Shown: positions 1 through 8,535 of the stretch, in pieces
How positions within the stretch are numbered: the first letter of the stretch is position 1
Layout: every line of letters begins with the position of its first letter
DNA from: CAZUGO01 sp964619935
GTDB taxonomy: Bacteria > Planctomycetota > Phycisphaerae > UBA1845 > CAIVHJ01
Assembly: GCA_964619935.1 (NCBI GenBank)
Contig: CAZUGO010000094.1
Location: 22,519 to 86,518 of the forward strand
Reading direction: 5' to 3'
DNA: 64,000 nt
Notes under the pieces: generated by a model
Databases searched by the model: none
Seen by the model: only the letters and a program-made list of their open reading frames with translations
Told to the model about the DNA's origin: nothing
Made by a program: the position numbers and the translations under genes

Positions 1-1298
1 ATGCCACGCGTGATCGCGACAACGCCGGTCTCGGACGCGCGTCGCAGACAGGCAGTCAACCCCTCGGCGGTCATCAGGTGATCCTGGCCCAAACCGGCAA
101 CACCGCCGCTGCCCGCCGCCGATGATTCGAGCGCCGCCAGTTGGATGAGGTCGTACCGCGTGCGGCCGTGATCCACAAAATGACGCGGTTCGCCAACGGT
201 CACCCGGACGCCAGGCTGCTCGAACACCGCACCGCCGCGGTCGCGCAAGGGTCCGCGAAGCAGGTCGATCCAATGGCGATTGGGCTGCACCACGTCGATG
301 AGTTCCGCCTGAGCGCGAACCGCCAACCAGATGTTGCCGCCGCCGGTCTCGCCCAGCAGCAGCACCCGTGGACGCTCGGGAATCAGCCGGTAGGGCACCG
401 CCATCAGGGTGTGCTGCATGACCTCCGCTTGCGAGGGGTGGGTCGCATGGATCAGCGAACCCGCAAGATGACCATCGCAGAGCAGGACGGTCAACGTCGG
501 CGGGAAGGCCCCTGGAGACAGAAACGGCATGTCGTGAAACAACGGCCCGTCGTAGGCGGCGATCTGACCCCGAGGCCCATGGCGCGAAGCCACGAGGTCA
601 GCCTGGCCCTGGCCGACCAGTCGGGCCACCGCAGCGCCATACTTGTAGGGATCCAGGCGGATGTGCTGCGGCAGCACGCTGAGGCAGCCCAGCCCGACGG
701 CCAGCATGCCGAAGATCGCCGCCGCCCGCCGCGCCGCCGATCTTCCGGGCAGCAGCAACGCCGCGGCCAGCGTCAGACCGCCGCTCACCAGCGGCAGTCG
801 CTCGCTCGGCAGCAGCAGCATGGCCACCACGGCAACCGCCGATCCCACGGCACTGCCCAGCATGTTGGCCGCGTACACCCGATCGACTTGCCCGCCCGCC
901 AGCATCAAGGCCAACCCGATGGCCGCAGCCCCGGTGAAAAACGGACACCCCAGCACCGTCCAATACACCACCCAGTTGAACGCTTGGGCGGCCAGGTTCT
1001 GCGGCGCGATCCGGGCTTCCACCGGGATCCACTGCGCGGCGGCCACACACACCGGCATGAGCCAGGCGGTTGCCAGGACCAGCACCCACAACCCGCGAGC
1101 GCCCCAGTCCAGCAGCCGCCTGCGAAAGACGACCAGGGCGCTGCCGCTGGCTCCAAATCCCAGCAGCGCCACCGCGATGACCACAAATGCGAAATGATGC
1201 CAGCCGGCAATCAGCAGGATGCGCATCAGGGAGACTTCGAAGGCGAGCAGACCCGCGGACACCGCCGCGGTGACCGCGGCCAGGGTTCGCACGGTCAC
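1..1298 (-). CDS. Membrane spermidine-synthase-like protein, partial (runs off left edge)
   Basis: Reading the minus strand from a GTG at 1298 gives an open frame that continues past the window edge (over 430 codons). The N-terminal ~200 residues hold several hydrophobic segments, beginning with the FEVSLMRILL...WHHFAFVVIAVALLGFGASG pattern typical of multi-pass proteins fused to a spermine/spermidine synthase-like domain. The second half carries a glycine-rich SAM-binding-like strand (VLLLGETGGGN) and the YDLIQLAALESS motif followed by LMTAEGL, seen in this fused family. Members are usually annotated as spermidine synthase, but the true substrate is unknown. The start shares GTGA with the stop of the upstream pcm-like gene (stop 1295-1297), and an AGGAGG lies about 20 bases upstream, so the two are probably translationally coupled. 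The C-terminus is missing because of the edge, not because of a visible mutation. Confidence 0.8.
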   Translation of the reverse strand, partial: MTVRTLAAVTAAVSAGLLAFEVSLMRILLIAGWHHFAFVVIAVALLGFGASGSALVVFRRRLLDWGARGLWVLVLATAWLMPVCVAAAQWIPVEARIAPQNLAAQAFNWVVYWTVLGCPFFTGAAAIGLALMLAGGQVDRVYAANMLGSAVGSAVAVVAMLLLPSERLPLVSGGLTLAAALLLPGRSAARRAAAIFGMLAVGLGCLSVLPQHIRLDPYKYGAAVARLVGQGQADLVASRHGPRGQIAAYDGPLFHDMPFLSPGAFPPTLTVLLCDGHLAGSLIHATHPSQAEVMQHTLMAVPYRLIPERPRVLLLGETGGGNIWLAVRAQAELIDVVQPNRHWIDLLRGPLRDRGGAVFEQPGVRVTVGEPRHFVDHGRTRYDLIQLAALESSAAGSGGVAGLGQDHLMTAEGLTACLRRASETGVVAITRG

Positions 1299-2107
1299 GG
1301 GCGGCCTGCTGGCGGCTTGGCCTCCTGTTGAGCCTCGCGGGTCAGCGGGACAAAGCGCACCGATGTGATCGTCTTGGAATTCCAGGCGCCGTCCTGGCCT
1401 TTGGAAATCAGCACCAGGCGCTGGACTTCATAGGGCCCGCCGATGGGCACGACAATGCGTCCGCCCGGCTTGAGCTGGTCCCACAGCGCCGGCGGAAGAT
1501 GGCCGGCCGCACAGGTCACGATGATGGCATCGAACGGACCCGCTTCAGGCCAGCCGAAGTAACCGTCGGCCGTGCGGCTGTTGACCTGGGTGTAGCCCTG
1601 GGTGCGCAGGGCATCGGCCGCGCGTTCCGCCAGAGGCTCGATGATCTCGAGGGTGTAGACCTGCGGCGTCAAGTGAGCCAGCACCGCAGCTTGATACCCC
1701 GAACCGGTGCCGATCTCCAGGACCCGCGCTTGGGGGGTCAACTCCAGAAGGTCCGTCATCAACGCCACAATGTATGGCTGCGAAATGGTCTGCCCGTGCC
1801 CGATTGCCAAAGGAGCATCCTCATAGGCCAATCGGCTGCCTTCAGCGGGCACGAACACGTGGCGCGGCACGGCCCTCAAGGCCTCGAGCACCGCCGGATG
1901 GGTGATGGGCCGGCGCCCGTCCGATGGTTGTGCAATCTGGTTCTTGACCATTGCGTCGCGCTCGCCCCGGCGGGCGGTTGCATCTTTGGCGATCGGCGGC
2001 GCCCAGGATTCCTGCTGGCCGGATGCCGGCCCGGCGCCAGCCAACGCCGCCAGCAGCACCCAGATTCCAACCCCGCCGCCACCTCCGAATCGTTGTTGTC
2101 TGCGCAT
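1295..2107 (-). CDS. pcm: Exported protein-L-isoaspartate O-methyltransferase
   Basis: Transfers a methyl group from SAM to isoaspartyl residues in damaged proteins, the first step of their repair. The 270-aa product shows the family block GHGQTISQPYIVALM and SAM motif I VLEIGTGSGYQ near residues 129-139, followed by FDAIIVTCAAGHLP. Unlike cytoplasmic Pcm (about 210-225 aa) it begins with a hydrophobic stretch (IWVLLAALAGAGPASGQ) that looks like a Sec signal peptide, so it probably acts in the periplasm; exported Pcm homologues are known. The ATG at 2107 is chosen because GGAGG lies 10 bases upstream; a TTG three codons earlier sits too close to that site. It overlaps the downstream membrane protein by four bases. 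Confidence 0.9.
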   Translation of the reverse strand: MRRQQRFGGGGGVGIWVLLAALAGAGPASGQQESWAPPIAKDATARRGERDAMVKNQIAQPSDGRRPITHPAVLEALRAVPRHVFVPAEGSRLAYEDAPLAIGHGQTISQPYIVALMTDLLELTPQARVLEIGTGSGYQAAVLAHLTPQVYTLEIIEPLAERAADALRTQGYTQVNSRTADGYFGWPEAGPFDAIIVTCAAGHLPPALWDQLKPGGRIVVPIGGPYEVQRLVLISKGQDGAWNSKTITSVRFVPLTREAQQEAKPPAGRP

Positions 2108-2210
2108 GGTGCTCAATCCTCCGATGCGTGGTTCACCCCGGTGTCTCTGGGCGCCTCTCCCTGCATATCAGTATACCTTCTGATTCCGATTCGTGGTCGG
2201 CCGGCGGACG

Positions 2211-2438
2211 TCACTGGCCGGGAGCCAGGGCCCTGAGCGGAACCTCCTGGAGCAACACGGGTTGGCCGTTGAGGCCACACACCTGCAGGCGGATCAGCGG
2301 GTCGGCCCGTTGCCAGTCGATCTGGATCAGGCCGAAATTCTCCAGGCGGTACTCACTGCCCAGGCGGTGGCGATTCAGCTCGTTGTACCAGATGTTCTGC
2401 GGATTCAGGCCGCTGGAAGTCACTTCGTAAACACCGCC
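2211..2438 (-). pseudogene. Probable C-terminal remnant of a PhoD-family alkaline phosphatase
   Basis: This reading frame gives GAGGVYEVTSSGLN, then NFGLIQIDW and a short beta-rich tail ending in ALAPGQ. The order (VYEVTSSGL, a spacer, ENFGLI-IDW, then a C-terminal strand pair) resembles the last ~75 residues of PhoD-like metallophosphatases. A TGA immediately upstream in frame closes it, and the upstream DNA continues into the 3' end of the larA-like gene with no phosphatase catalytic domain. It could instead be a small independent protein starting at the GTG at 2423, but no ribosome-binding site is seen there. I read it as a gene remnant, with moderate uncertainty. Confidence 0.45.
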
Positions 2439-2548
2439 TGCGCCTCAACGGCGCAGGGTGTCCTCGGCCACCGCCGCAAGGCCTCTCCCCAAGAGCACCA
2501 GCACACCGGCATGAAGGCCGCGCCGGCGACCGCTCTCCTGGCCCGGGT

Positions 2549-4090
2549 TCAGGTGGCGTAGAAGAACGGCGGGATGGTCAGTGCGACGACTTTTCGGCCG
2601 CCGGCGACTTCGGCGGCCTGGTCCAGCGCCCGACTCAGCGAGGGTGCCCAGGACACGCCCAGCCGTTTGGCGGAGGCGTCGTTCTGCGGCCCAACCAGGA
2701 TGACCCGGCTGAGGTATCGCAAAGCATAGGTCGCCCAGTACCACACGGTGAACGGATGAAACCCGTGGTGGGCGTAGCGCGTTCGATAACACTCGATCAG
2801 GTGCGGATCGCGGGCAAACGATTCTTGGAAGCGCTCCTGCATGGCGAACGGCTCCGCGGTGACCGGCAGTACTTCTTCGTAGAACTTCTGATAGGCGACG
2901 TGATACTGCGGATGAAAGATCTCGAAGACCGGGTTGAGAATGATGACCACGCCGCCGCGCTTGACCACCGGACGGTGATAGAACCAGTTGAAGATATACC
3001 CCAGCACATCGCTGACCACCAGCACCGGGTTGATCCGGGCCCCCACCGAGTACGGGCTGAGGTCGGGCAGCCCGAACACCATGATGTCGGACTGCTCGTC
3101 GTGGGCAACGCCCAACTGATCCTTCATCACCGCCAGGGTGCGGGCGTGCACGGCATCGATGGCCCCGGCGTTGATTTGCACCGGATCGTAGGCGCCGCGC
3201 ACAATGCTCAGGACCATCCGCCGCACCGGCTCGGGCAGCAGCTTCATGGCCGCCGGGGTGGCCGCCCGAATCATCTGTTCCAGGAGGTTGCAGTCCCGCG
3301 GCGCCTTTCCCAGGTAGCGCACGTAAAACGGATAGGTGGCGTTGTTCATGGCCGCCTCCATGACCATGATGCGGGCCTGCTGCTGGATCACCCGGCTCTG
3401 CCGCTCGATGCAGGCGTGCATGTTGGAGTGTTCGGGCTGCATGACGTGCGGCGTCTCGGCGGTCATCGAGGGCGCGTGATGGCAGGCGATGGAATCATAA
3501 GTACCCAGCCCGACGGCGACCGACTTGTGGCCGCCGTTCAGCGGAATCTGCACGCTGTCCACGTAGATGACCAGGTCGCAGTCAATCACGCCGCGGCAGA
3601 CCTGCACGATTTCATCACGATCGGTCCGGCCCAGATCGGCAATGTCGGCCCCCTCCTCGGCATCGAAATTGTCGAGCTGCCGCGGATGGAACTCGCGCAT
3701 CAGCCGCGGTCCGACCATCCGGGCCAGCTCGTGCGGCTTCATCTTGCGATGCAGGGCCACCGCACACACCAGCCGAATGCGCTCGCGGCGCACGCCATAG
3801 GCCAGCAGCAAGTCAATCAAGGTCTCCAGGGCCTGCTGGCGGATGTCGGGCCGGGTGGTCTCGGGGAACGGCTGGCAGTTGTCGTCGAAGGCGATCAGGA
3901 TGCGGCTGTTGGCATTGACCTGATCCGCAAGCGGGACCGCGTCGAGCGGCTCGCAGAACGCCCGGCGGACGGCCGCCGGGACGTCCGGCCGGCGAATGCC
4001 CCGAATCGCCGGCGGGGCAAACAACACCGCTGCGTCGTCCGGGAGCACGGCGCGCACGATGTTGTTTCCGGAATAGGTCAGATAGTTCAT
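2549..4090 (-). CDS. LarA-like nickel-dependent racemase family protein
   Basis: A 513-aa member of the LarA (DUF2088) family, whose characterised members racemise lactate or related 2-hydroxyacids using a nickel-pincer cofactor derived from nicotinate. The core reads ALHRKM near residue 114 (equivalent to a catalytic His), then CDLVIYVDSV and NGGHKSVAVGLG, where Lys189 is in the place of the Lys that binds the cofactor covalently. The family's His-rich segment follows (ACHHAPSMTAETPH). It is longer than classical LarA (about 425 aa), with extra sequence at the C-terminus (HHGFHPFTVWYWATY region), so the substrate may differ. No larB, larC or larE homologue is in the window. The ATG at 4090 starts directly at the conserved N-terminus; an upstream start would add 21 low-complexity residues. 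Confidence 0.8.
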   Translation of the reverse strand: MNYLTYSGNNIVRAVLPDDAAVLFAPPAIRGIRRPDVPAAVRRAFCEPLDAVPLADQVNANSRILIAFDDNCQPFPETTRPDIRQQALETLIDLLLAYGVRRERIRLVCAVALHRKMKPHELARMVGPRLMREFHPRQLDNFDAEEGADIADLGRTDRDEIVQVCRGVIDCDLVIYVDSVQIPLNGGHKSVAVGLGTYDSIACHHAPSMTAETPHVMQPEHSNMHACIERQSRVIQQQARIMVMEAAMNNATYPFYVRYLGKAPRDCNLLEQMIRAATPAAMKLLPEPVRRMVLSIVRGAYDPVQINAGAIDAVHARTLAVMKDQLGVAHDEQSDIMVFGLPDLSPYSVGARINPVLVVSDVLGYIFNWFYHRPVVKRGGVVIILNPVFEIFHPQYHVAYQKFYEEVLPVTAEPFAMQERFQESFARDPHLIECYRTRYAHHGFHPFTVWYWATYALRYLSRVILVGPQNDASAKRLGVSWAPSLSRALDQAAEVAGGRKVVALTIPPFFYAT

Positions 4091-4179
4091 GCTCGCTGGG
4101 CGTGGATCATACCGAGGGCCCCCAGGAGACGCAATCCAGGGGTTCCGCCGCACCGCCGCACACGGCTACCACGGCGACA

Positions 4180-6825
4180 TCAACAGGGCCCCCAGTTGCC
4201 CAGGAGCAGCGCCAAGTCGGCGGCACCGACGTCGGTGTCGCCGTCGAGGTCCGCGGGGTGGTCGGGGCTGGGCCCCCAGGCACCCAACAGAAGCGCCAGA
4301 TCGGCGGCGTCGACGCCGCCGCTGCCGTCGAGATCGGCGGCCGCACAGGGATCGCGCGGGACTTGATCCGGATCGGCCGGGTCACTGCCGCCGTCCAGTT
4401 CGTCGCGGTCGAAGAATCCGTCCAGATCACGGTCGATGCCGATGCGCCATTCGCTTCCGGAAGGCACCAGGGTGAAGGTCAGCTCCTCGCCGACCGCGGC
4501 GGCCGCAAACAACGCCGCGTGGCTCGCCGTTTCGGCGGCTCGATCGGATTGGTAAAGGTCGCCGCCCACGTAGGCATAACCGCGCGACAGCCCCTGCCGG
4601 ACGCCCTTGACCACCAGACCGACCTGGCCATCGTCGGCCAGCGCACGCATCGCCGCCAGCAGGTCAACCTGCGCGGGCGCTGCGGTTGCCGCTTCGACCA
4701 CCGTGGTTTGGGCGCCGACCGCGGCGTGGGTGTCGGTGGACAGGCACATCACGAAGGCCTCGACGTCGCGGCGCTGCTGGTTGTTGCTGAACACAAAGCT
4801 CAGTGAACTCAGGAAATCAAACACCGTCGGGACGCTGCCGTCGTGCAGGTAGCCGAACCCGCGGTTGTTGTTCATCGAGCCGTGGTCAAAACCGGTCTTC
4901 TCGTACAAGTTCCGGAGCTGCGGCACCTTGAAGTTCTGCAACTGGCCGGTGAACTCGGTCGACTGGACGATATTGCTGAATCCGCGCGGCAGGGTATGGC
5001 AATCATTGCAGGTGAAGGCGTCGAAGCCGACCGTCAGGAACAAAGTCTCTCCGCTGGCCGGGTTTCCGCCGTTGGGAAAAGTGCTGGGCAGCGAGCCGTC
5101 CAGGTTACGGCAGGGATTGGGCGGAACCGTCAAGGTGGTGATGAATCCCAGGAACTCCGCCATCTCGACCTCGCTGAGCTGCGCGTCATCGCCCATCAGG
5201 CTCTCGAAGGCCCCGTTGAAGGCCGCCAGATCCGCGCGGTCGCCGCGCCAATGAAACGGCTCGGTCGTGGAGATGCCGAGCAACGTCTGCGTGGCCATCG
5301 GACCCTTCATGGGATGCCAGTCGTCGCACAATTCGCCCCCGGGCAAGTCGAAGTTGCAGGGCTGATCGAAGATCTGGACCGCGCCGGAAGGGTCACCCAG
5401 GTCCCAGGCCAACTGATCCATGCGACCGTCGATGTGACAACTGCCGCAAGACGCCTGCCCCAATCCCGAGGTCGCGTGGGTATCGTACAGGTGCGGGCGC
5501 CCGGCCTTGATGACCGGCGGCGTCGGATCGTAAAAGGCCACCCGATCGATTTCGACCCCCGCGGCCGTGTCGACCCGTGAGATGGTGCCTTCGAAACGAT
5601 TGAGCACGTAGACCACCCGCAGCGCCGGATCGGCGACCACGCCTGTCGGCCCCTGGCCGACGGCGACCAGCCCGAGGCGGTTGAGGGCCGCATCGACCAC
5701 CAGCAGGTTGTTGGAACCCATGCCCGTGATGTAACCACGATCGGCCGCGTCCCAGGTGATCCCGCGGGGATCGCCGATCGACAGATCGCGCTGGCCCTGT
5801 GGCAGGGTGGGCACGGTGTAGTCCAGATGGGGATTGAGATCGGTGATGCCGGCCACACCCAGGCCGCCGGCAGAAAACCTGGCCCCCATCACCCGCACGA
5901 AAATCCCCCTGACGTTGGGTTCGAAACGAACGTGGTTGATGGCATCGGTGCCGACCACGGTGACCTGTCCGGTGGAATCAACGGCCAGGCTCATGTTGGC
6001 ATTCATCAGCCCGGTGACGTAGGACACCGCCAGGGTGTCAACATCGATCACCGCAACATCGTGATCGTGCAGACCCCAGGTGACCGCGGCGGACCAATCC
6101 GCACCGTTGTCGTCGAGCCAGGTGCCGCCCGTGTTCTTGACAATCAGGCCGACCAGTGGGGCCGGCGGCAGCCCCGGCGCCAAGGGCGGGTTGAATGCGG
6201 TACCACTGTTTGGCGGCGGATTGGGATGGCCGGGATAGGGACTGATCGCGGACGACACCGTGGTCTGTCGCAGGATGGTGGTGTTGTTGCCGGATTCGAA
6301 GATTGCCCCGTACACAAAGGTGCCGTCGGTGGCCAGGGCCCGCAGGTCCTCGCCGGCGATGTCCACAATCGTGGGAACGGCCTCCGGATCCAGCGGATCG
6401 TAGACCCGTACGTGAGTGAGCTGAGATAGGGCGACAAAAGCCCGCTCGGGCCGGCCGGCAAACACCACGTCGGTGGGCTCATCTCCGACGACCAGCGTCC
6501 GCACCACGTTCAGGGCCGCCAGGTCCACAATGCTGATGCTGTCGGAAATGTGGTTGACCACCCACGCTTCGGTATCACTGCGGGCCCGCACCGAAACCGG
6601 ATCAAGACCCACCGGTACGGCGCCCAGATGGGTCAGGCCGCCCGGAGCCACCGCGAACACTTCCAGACGGTTGTCCGCCGTATTCACCGCCAGCAGGCGC
6701 GTGCCATCCGGCGTCAAGTCCAAGGGATGGATCTGGGGAGATTCCCAGTTGACAAAAGAGGCTTGAGCCATCAACGACGTGTTGAGCGCGCCCCACACCA
6801 GCACCGCCAGCAGTCCACCGCGCAT
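4180..6825 (-). CDS. YVTN beta-propeller / diheme cytochrome c protein with dockerin-like tail
   Basis: An exported 881-aa protein. The order is: a signal peptide (MRGGLLAVLVWGALNTSLMAQA), a seven-bladed-type propeller with YVTN/DPxxRVVYVLNR-like blades over roughly residues 25-430, then a cytochrome c region with CGSCH near residue 458 and CNDCH near residue 604, and at the end two dockerin-like calcium repeats of the DLDGSGGVDAADLALLLGAW type. The GEALF-like haem segment (SGETLFLTVG) and the ~150-residue spacing of the haem sites suggest relationship to the diheme cytochrome c peroxidase/MauG group, so a periplasmic redox role is likely, but the substrate cannot be told. The start at 6825 has a GGAGG-rich site just upstream; an ATG 13 codons earlier is possible. 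The dockerin-like tail is a common planctomycete C-terminal module and need not mean a cellulosome. Confidence 0.85.
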   Translation of the reverse strand: MRGGLLAVLVWGALNTSLMAQASFVNWESPQIHPLDLTPDGTRLLAVNTADNRLEVFAVAPGGLTHLGAVPVGLDPVSVRARSDTEAWVVNHISDSISIVDLAALNVVRTLVVGDEPTDVVFAGRPERAFVALSQLTHVRVYDPLDPEAVPTIVDIAGEDLRALATDGTFVYGAIFESGNNTTILRQTTVSSAISPYPGHPNPPPNSGTAFNPPLAPGLPPAPLVGLIVKNTGGTWLDDNGADWSAAVTWGLHDHDVAVIDVDTLAVSYVTGLMNANMSLAVDSTGQVTVVGTDAINHVRFEPNVRGIFVRVMGARFSAGGLGVAGITDLNPHLDYTVPTLPQGQRDLSIGDPRGITWDAADRGYITGMGSNNLLVVDAALNRLGLVAVGQGPTGVVADPALRVVYVLNRFEGTISRVDTAAGVEIDRVAFYDPTPPVIKAGRPHLYDTHATSGLGQASCGSCHIDGRMDQLAWDLGDPSGAVQIFDQPCNFDLPGGELCDDWHPMKGPMATQTLLGISTTEPFHWRGDRADLAAFNGAFESLMGDDAQLSEVEMAEFLGFITTLTVPPNPCRNLDGSLPSTFPNGGNPASGETLFLTVGFDAFTCNDCHTLPRGFSNIVQSTEFTGQLQNFKVPQLRNLYEKTGFDHGSMNNNRGFGYLHDGSVPTVFDFLSSLSFVFSNNQQRRDVEAFVMCLSTDTHAAVGAQTTVVEAATAAPAQVDLLAAMRALADDGQVGLVVKGVRQGLSRGYAYVGGDLYQSDRAAETASHAALFAAAAVGEELTFTLVPSGSEWRIGIDRDLDGFFDRDELDGGSDPADPDQVPRDPCAAADLDGSGGVDAADLALLLGAWGPSPDHPADLDGDTDVGAADLALLLGNWGPC

Positions 6826-7024
6826 CTCCCGCCCTCCGCCCATGACGCCGCCGATACTTCTCAAACGCCAGATGGTTCAGAGGGCCATTGTACTGCCGGC
6901 CGCACCCTTTTCGGCGTGAAATTCCGACGGGAGCAGGAAACCGCGGTAATTTCGGATGAGACGTGCATCCAACGGCCCGGATCAGGACCCGCTTCAGCCC
7001 CAATTCCAGCCCGGGTAGTGGGTC

Positions 7025-7780
7025 TCAACCCATGGGCACCAGGGACGCAACCAGCAGCAGGCGGTGCGAACCGACGGCGAACGGCTGCCCCGCGGGGTCG
7101 CGGTACCCCTGAACCTCATCGAACCCGGCAGCGATCAGGAGTTGCCGCAGCTCGCGGTACGGATACACCCGCTGCGACGAACACCGGGAGTCGCTGCGAT
7201 CACCGCGAGTGAAATGGTAGGTGGTCTCCAGGCGACCGCGGTCGAGGTCGTAGTGATTCTCGATGTCCAAACGCAGATCACCAACCTCCATACGGCGGGT
7301 CGGTTGGAATGCCGGCAGCAGTGCCTCGGCCACGATTCCGGTATCGAGGATCAGCCGCCCGCCGGGTTTGAGTGCCGCCCGGACGGACGACAAGAACGCG
7401 GCATTACCGCCGTCCTCCAGGTATCCAAAACTGTTGCCGAAACACACCACCCCATCGAATCTGGCCGCCCACGGCAGATCGCGCATGTCGCGCTGCTCCC
7501 AACGGACCGCCACCTCGTGCTGCTCTGCGGTGCGGCGGGCGGCCGCCAGAAACCCGTCGGAGATGTCCAGCGCGGTCACCTGATGCCCACGCTGGGCCAG
7601 CGCCACACTGTGCCGTCCGCCGCCACACGGCACATCCAGAAGCTCGGCCCGCGGCGGCAACCGCATCATCCGCTCAACGAAGTCGACCTCCGCTACGGTC
7701 GGCATCTGCGGCTCCAGCGCCAGCCAAAAATCCACGGCCATTCCGGAGAAGAACTCGCGGTACCACTGCGGGTCAACCAT
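7025..7780 (-). CDS. Class I SAM-dependent methyltransferase
   Basis: A 251-aa cytoplasmic protein with a complete Rossmann methyltransferase fold: motif I LLDVPCGGGRHS at residues 47-58, an acidic strand-2 end (VTALDIS), motif FDGVVCFGNSFGYL, and the LKPGGRLILDT strand. The substrate is not evident; the VPCGGG/FGNSFGY style is shared with a broad group of small-molecule methyltransferases. It is monocistronic in appearance, with about 160 bases to the cytochrome gene downstream and the repeat-bearing spacer upstream. Confidence 0.85.
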   Translation of the reverse strand: MVDPQWYREFFSGMAVDFWLALEPQMPTVAEVDFVERMMRLPPRAELLDVPCGGGRHSVALAQRGHQVTALDISDGFLAAARRTAEQHEVAVRWEQRDMRDLPWAARFDGVVCFGNSFGYLEDGGNAAFLSSVRAALKPGGRLILDTGIVAEALLPAFQPTRRMEVGDLRLDIENHYDLDRGRLETTYHFTRGDRSDSRCSSQRVYPYRELRQLLIAAGFDEVQGYRDPAGQPFAVGSHRLLLVASLVPMG

Positions 7781-8535
7781 GGGGAAAGCATAGCGTGGGT
7801 CCCCCCGATGTCGAGCCAGAGCCCATACTCACCCCACTCGCGATGCCAACCTACCGCCAACACCCTCAGAATTGAATCAGCCCCTGTAATAATAAGGAAT
7901 ATAGTGCCTGCGAGCAGTGCCGGATCCCCATCCGGGCCCGGCTCCCACCGCGCGCAACCCCTTGAACTGCAAGATGCCCTCGACGGAACCGACCTTCAGC
8001 GGTGGTGCTCCGTGATCGACCAGGTCGTTTCGCCAGGTCGACCAGGTCGTTTCGCCAAGTCGACCAGGTCGTTCTGCCAGGTCGACCAGGTCGTTTCGCC
8101 AAGTCGACCAGGTCGTTTCGCCAAGTCGACCGGGTCGTTACTGGCAGGTCGACCGGGTATCCCTGGAGTCAGCGGCGGTTGTCTTGGAGGGCGCTTGCTG
8201 CGGCGGGCTGTTGGCGACCTTGGTATGCAAAGGGTTACGGCCGGACGCGCGGGTAGCTGGAGGCTCAACGCTAGGGAAGGTCGGCCCCGCCATCGTAGTG
8301 CGAGATCTCCTGCCGGATTGCGAGCAGTTGCAACTCGATCATTGCCAAATTCAGGTTCAGCAGGCAGGCCCGCATGCCGTACTGCTCCACCGCCTGCCGC
8401 CACAGCGACGCGTCCTTTTGCCATTACTGGTTCCATCGGCCTCTGCGGGAGGAAGCGGCGGGGCCGCTGCCCGGATTCTCGACCGCGCCGCCCCGTGCGC
8501 AGCCCAGTCGGCGAACGCGTTGGGCGCGGGTCCGA
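7781..8535. other. Non-coding spacer containing a tandem repeat array
   Basis: About 750 bases without a convincing gene. It contains a short AT-rich patch (7870-7912), the 22-bp repeat array at 8016-8158, and a GC-rich remainder. On the minus strand at 8271-8423 one frame reads like a helical protein tail (DASLWRQAVEQYGMR..., then LAMIELQLLAIRQEIS) but it is preceded by an in-frame TAA and has no start, so it may be a decayed gene end. Confidence 0.6.
8016..8158. repeat. 22-bp tandem repeat array, six units plus a partial
   Basis: Units begin at 8016, 8038, 8060, 8082, 8104, 8126 and 8149; five are exactly 22 bp and the sixth 23 bp. The second, fourth and fifth are identical and the others differ by a few bases. 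Every full unit contains the palindrome CGACC-R-GGTCG, so the array presents a dyad every two helical turns. Because 22 is not a multiple of three, the array reads through all frames as repetitive peptide, which argues against coding. The same family recurs at the right edge of the window. Confidence 0.9.

Noticed and set aside
141..1331. A 396-codon plus-strand frame at the left end
   Set aside because: It is Gln/His/Arg-rich and motif-free; the minus strand reads as a membrane protein with a recognisable SAM-enzyme domain.
4180..4360. Dockerin-like repeats as evidence of a cellulosome
   Set aside because: No cohesin or scaffoldin is present; such repeats are common C-terminal tags of planctomycete exported proteins.
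8016..8158. CRISPR array
   Set aside because: Units are contiguous at 22 bp with no unique spacers and no cas genes nearby.
8271..8423. Minus-strand frame reading like a helical protein tail
   Set aside because: It has no start codon and is cut by an in-frame TAA; mentioned in the spacer entry but too weak to call as a gene.
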